Assembly: GCA_950097015.1 (NCBI GenBank)
Contig: CATNEN010000008.1
Location: 4,376,501-4,440,500, forward strand
Reading direction: 5' to 3'
Length of the DNA stretch: 64,000 bases
Origin: Macrostomum hystrix
Lineage: Eukaryota > Platyhelminthes > Macrostomidae
This document shows, piece after piece, positions 59,636 through 64,000 of the stretch. The translations under genes and the position numbers were made by a program. Under the pieces are notes generated by a model. It was not told the origin of the DNA. It was given only the letters and a program-made list of their open reading frames with translations, and did not search any database. The stretch's first letter is position 1. Each line of letters begins with the position of its first letter.

Positions 59636-62600
59636 GAACCGTAGCTAGAATCGTAGCAGAAAACGTAGCTGGAATCGTAGCAGGAACCATCGCTAGAATC
59701 GTAGCAGGAATCATCGCTAGAATCGTAGCAGGAACCATCGCTAGAATTGTAGCAGGAATCATCGCTGGAATCGTAGCAGGAACCATCGCTAGAATCGTAG
59801 CAGGAACCGTAGCTAGAATCGTAGCAGAAAACGTAGCTGGAATCGTAGCAGGAACCATCGCTAGAATCGTAGCAGGAACCATCGCTAGAATCGTAGCAGG
59901 AACCATCGCTAGAATCGTAGCAGGAATCATCGCTAGAATCGTAGCAGGAACCATCGCTAGAATTGTAGCAGGAATCATCGCTAGAATCGTAGCAGGAACC
60001 ATCGCTAGAATCGTAGCAGGAACCATCGCTAGAATCGTAGCAGGAATCATCGCTAAAATCGTAGCAGAAAACGTAGCTGGAATCGTAGCAGGAATCATCG
60101 CTAGAATCGTAGCAGGAACCATCGCTAGAATTGTAGCAGGAATCATCGCTAGAATCGTAGCAGGAATCATCGCTAGAATCGTAGCAGGAACCATCGCTAG
60201 AATCGTAGCAGGAACATCGCTAGAATCGTAGCAGGAATCATCGCTAGAATCGTAGCAGGAAAACGTAGCTGGAATCGTAGCAGGAATCATCGCTAGAATC
60301 GTAGCAGAAAACGTAGCTGGAATCGTAGCAGGAACTCATTGCTAGAATCGTAGCAGGAATCATCGCTAAATCATCGCTAGAATCGTAGCAGAAAACGTAG
60401 CTGGAATCGTAGCAGGAATCATCGCTAGAATCGTAGCAGAAAACGTAGCTGGAATCGTACCAGAAATCATCGCTGGAATCGTAGCAGGAACCATCGCTAG
60501 AATTGTAGCAGGAATCATCGCTAGAATCGTAGCAGAAAACGTAGCTGGAATCGTAGCAGGAATCATCGCTAGAATCGTAGCAGGAACCATCGCTAGGAAT
60601 CGTAGCAGGAACCATCGCTAGAATCGTAGCAGGAACCATCGCTAGAATCGTAGCAGGAACCCATCGCTAGAATCGTAGCAGGAATCATCGCTAGAATCGT
60701 AGCAGGAATCATCGCTAGAAATCGTAGCAGAAAACGTAGCTGGAATCGTAGCAGGAACCATCGCTAGAATTGTAGCAGGAATCATCGCTGGAATCGTAGC
60801 ATGGAACCATCGCTAGAATTGTAGCAGGAATCATCGCTGGAATCGTAGCAGGAACCATCGCTAGAATCGTAGCAGGAAACCATCGCTAGAATCGTAGCAG
60901 GAATCATCGCTAGAATCGTAGCAGGAAATCATCGCTAGAATCGTAGCAGGAATCATCGCTAGAATCGTAGCAGGAATCATCGCTAGAATCGTAGCAGAAA
61001 ACGTAGCTGGAATCGTAGCAGGAATCATCGCTAGAATCGTAGCAGGAATCATCGCTAGAATCGTAGCAGGAACCATCGCTAGACTCGTAGCAGGAATCAT
61101 CGCTAGAATCGTAGCAGAAAACGTAGCTGGAATCGTAGCAGGAATCATCGATAGGAAATCGTAGCAGGAACCATCGCTAGAATTGTAGCAGGAATCACGC
61201 TAGAATCGTAGCAGGAACCATCGCTAGAATCGTAGCAGGGAATCATCGCTAGAAGCGTAGCAGGAAACCATCGTGCTAGAATCGTAGCAGGAACCATCGC
61301 TAGAATCGTAGCAGGAATCATCGCTAGGAATCGTAGCAGAAAACGTAGCTGGGAATCGTAGCAGGAATCATCGCTAGAATCGTAGCAGGAACCATCGCTA
61401 GAATTGTAGCAGGAATCATCGCTAGAATCGTAGCAGGAACCATCGCTAGAATCGTAGCAGGAAACATCGCTAGAATCGTAGCAGGAATCATCGCTAGAAT
61501 CGTAGCAGAAATCATCGCTAGAATCGTAGCAGGAATCATCGCTAGAATCGTAGCAGGAATCATCGCTAGAATCGTAGCAGGAATCATCGCTAGAATCGTA
61601 GCAGGAATCATCGCTAGAATCGTAGCAGGAATCATCGCTAGAATCGTAGCAGGAACCATCGCTAGAATCGTAGCAGGAATCATCGCTAGAATCGTAGCAG
61701 AAAACGTAGCTGGAATCGTAGCAGGAACCATCGCTAGAATCGTAGCAGGAATCATCGCTAGAATCGTAGCAGAAAACGTAGCTGGAATCGTAGCAGGAAT
61801 CATCGCTAGAATCGTAGCAGAAAACGTAGCTGGAATCGTAGCAGGAACCATCGCTAGAATCGTAGCAGGAATCATCGCTAGAATCGTAGCAGAAAACGTA
61901 GCTGGAATCGTAGCAGGAACCATCGCTAGAATTGTAGCAGGAATCATCGCTGGAATCGTAGCAGGAACCATCGCTAGAATTGTAGCAGGAATCATCGCTG
62001 GAATCGTAGCAGGAACCATCGCTAGAATCGTAGCAGGAACCATCGCTAGAATCGTAGCAGGAATCATCGCTAGAATCGTAGCAGAAAACGTAGCTGGAAT
62101 CGTAGCAGGAATCATCGCTGGAATCGTAGCAGGAACCATCGCTAGAATTGTAGCAGGAATCATCGCTGGAATCGTAGCAGGAACCATCGCTAGAATCGTA
62201 GCAGGAATCATCGCTAGAATCGTAGCAGGAATCATCGCTAGAATCGTAGCAGGAATCATCGCTAGAATCGTAGCAGGAATCATAGCTAGAATCGTAGCAG
62301 GAATCATCGCTGGAATCGTAGCAGGAACCATCGCTAGAATCGTAGCAGGAATCATCGCTAGAATCGTAGCAGGATTCATCGCTAGAATCGTAGCAGGAAC
62401 CATCGCTAGAATCGTAGCAGAAAACGTAGCTGGAATCGTAGCAGGAATCATCGCTAGAATCGTAGCAGGAATCATCGCGAGAATCGTAGCAGGAACCATC
62501 GCTAGAATCGTAGCAGGAATCATCGCTAGAATCGTAGCAGAAAACGTAGCTAGAACCGTAGCAGGAACCATCGCTAGAATCGTAGCAGGAATCATCGCTA

Positions 62601-64000
62601 GAATCGTAGCAGAAAACTTAGCTGGAATCGTAGCAGGAATCATCGCTAGAATCGTAGCAGAAAACGTAGCTGGAATCGTAGCAGGAACCATCGCTAGAAT
62701 CGTAGCAGGAATCATCGCTAGAATCGTAGCAGAAAACGTAGCTGGAATCGTAGCAGGAATCATCGCTAGAATCGTAGCAGAAAACGTAGCTGGAATCGTA
62801 GCAGAAAACGTAGCTGGAATCGTAGCAGGAATCATCGCTAGAATCGTAGCAGAAAACGTAGCTGGAATCGTAGCAGGAACCATCGCTAGAATTGTAGCAG
62901 GAATCATCGCTGGAATCGTAGCAGGAACCATCGCTAGAATTGTAGCAGGAATCATCGCTATAATCGTAGCAGGAACCATCGCTAGAATCGTAGCAGGAAT
63001 CATCGCTGGAATCGTAGCAGGAACCATCGCTAGAATTGTAGCAGGAATCATCGCTAGAATCGTAGCAGGAATCATCGCTAGAATCGTAGCAGGAACCATC
63101 GCTAGAATCGTAGCAGGAATCATCGCTAGAATCGTAGCAGAAAACGTAGCTGGAATCGTAGCAGGAATCATCGCTAGAATCGTAGCAGGAACCATCGGTA
63201 GAATTGTAGCAGGAATCATCGCTAGAATCGTAGCAGGAACCATCGCTAGAATCGTAGCAGGAATCATCGCTAGAATCGTAGCAGGAACCATCGCTAGAAT
63301 CGTAGCAGGAACCATCGCTAGAATCGTAGCAGGAATCATCGCTAGAATCGTAGCAGGAATCATCGCTAGAATCGTAGCAGGAATCATCGCTAGAATCGTA
63401 GCAGGAACCATCGCTAGAATTGTAGCAGGAATCATCGCTGGAATCGTAGCAGGAACCATCGCTAGAATCGTAGCAGGAATCATCGCTAGAATCGTAGCAG
63501 AAAACGTAGCTGGAATCGTAGCAGGAATCATCGCTAGAATCGTAGCAGGAATCATCGCGAGAATCGTAGCAGGAACCATCGCTAGAATCGTAGCAGGAAT
63601 CATCGCTAGAATCGTAGCAGAAAACGTAGCTAGAACCGTAGCAGGAACCATCGCTAGAATCGTAGCAGGAATCATCGCTAGAATCGTAGCAGAAAACTTA
63701 GCTGGAATCGTAGCAGGAATCATCGCTAGAATCGTAGCAGAAAACGTAGCTGGAATCGTAGCAGGAACCATCGCTAGAATCGTAGCAGGAATCATCGCTA
63801 GAATCGTAGCAGAAACGTAGCTGGAATCGTAGCAGGAATCATCGCTAGAATCGTAGCAGAAAACGTAGCTGGAATCGTAGCAGAAAACGTAGCTGGAATC
63901 GTAGCAGGAATCATCGCTAGAATCGTAGCAGAAAACGTAGCTGGAATCGTAGCAGGAACCATCGCTAGAATTGTAGCAGGATCATCGCTGGAATCGTAGC
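59636..64000 (+). repeat. 24-bp satellite array, truncated by the window end
   Basis: More than 4.3 kb of 24-bp units in two interspersed main types sharing GAATCGTAGCAG: one starts with GAATCATCGCTA or GAACCATCGCTA, the other with AAAACGTAGCTG. Single-base indels cluster between about 60190 and 61350. The array continues past the right edge. Long minus-strand open frames are artefacts of the 24-bp period. Confidence 0.96.

Noticed and set aside
61324-63795. 823-codon minus-strand frame (MIPATILA repeats)
   Set aside because: A product of the 24-bp satellite, broken by indels just to the left.

Overview
This window reads as nuclear DNA of a bilaterian animal. Genes carry GT-AG introns, coding exons are GC-rich inside AT-rich non-coding DNA, tRNA-derived SINEs are present, and a large share of the window is tandem repeats. 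A ciliary tektin, the SINE and minisatellite load, and splice-acceptor-like sites just upstream of every start codon would suit a lophotrochozoan such as a flatworm. That placement is inference.

Left part (1-24.5 kb): a four-exon tektin-2 gene (179-3352, +), then about 11 kb of mostly simple and tandem repeats: a TAC array, a pyrimidine tract, 19- and 31-bp minisatellites and a 3.5-kb purine tract. A two-exon gene (14996-16789, +) encodes a possible PTB/PH-fold adaptor; its only intron is mostly a SINE. More arrays follow to 24.5 kb.

Middle (26-46.2 kb): a bZIP locus (26010-32698, +) has an NFIL3/CES-2-type bZIP split across two exons and, downstream, a second C/EBP-like bZIP with a Q-rich linker. 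This is either one two-bZIP protein or two tandem genes. Next is a six-exon sacsin-like gene (36055-46179, +; about 2,982 residues) with two Bergerat-type ATP-binding repeats and a C-terminal HEPN domain.

Right part: a long gene-poor stretch, a single-exon SLC22-type transporter (54228-52486, -), a three-exon gene of unknown family (55363-57926, +), a MITE-like element nested beside a SINE, and a 24-bp satellite that runs off the right end (59636-64000).

The genes do not form an evident pathway. The most interesting points are the bZIP locus, a SINE that supplies a 5' splice site, acceptor-like sites next to all six start codons (possible spliced-leader trans-splicing), a two-repeat sacsin lacking a visible J domain, and two foldback elements with shared ends. 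I saw no clear new multi-gene system. Gene models were built by eye from reading frame, splice consensus and intron phase, without transcript support.
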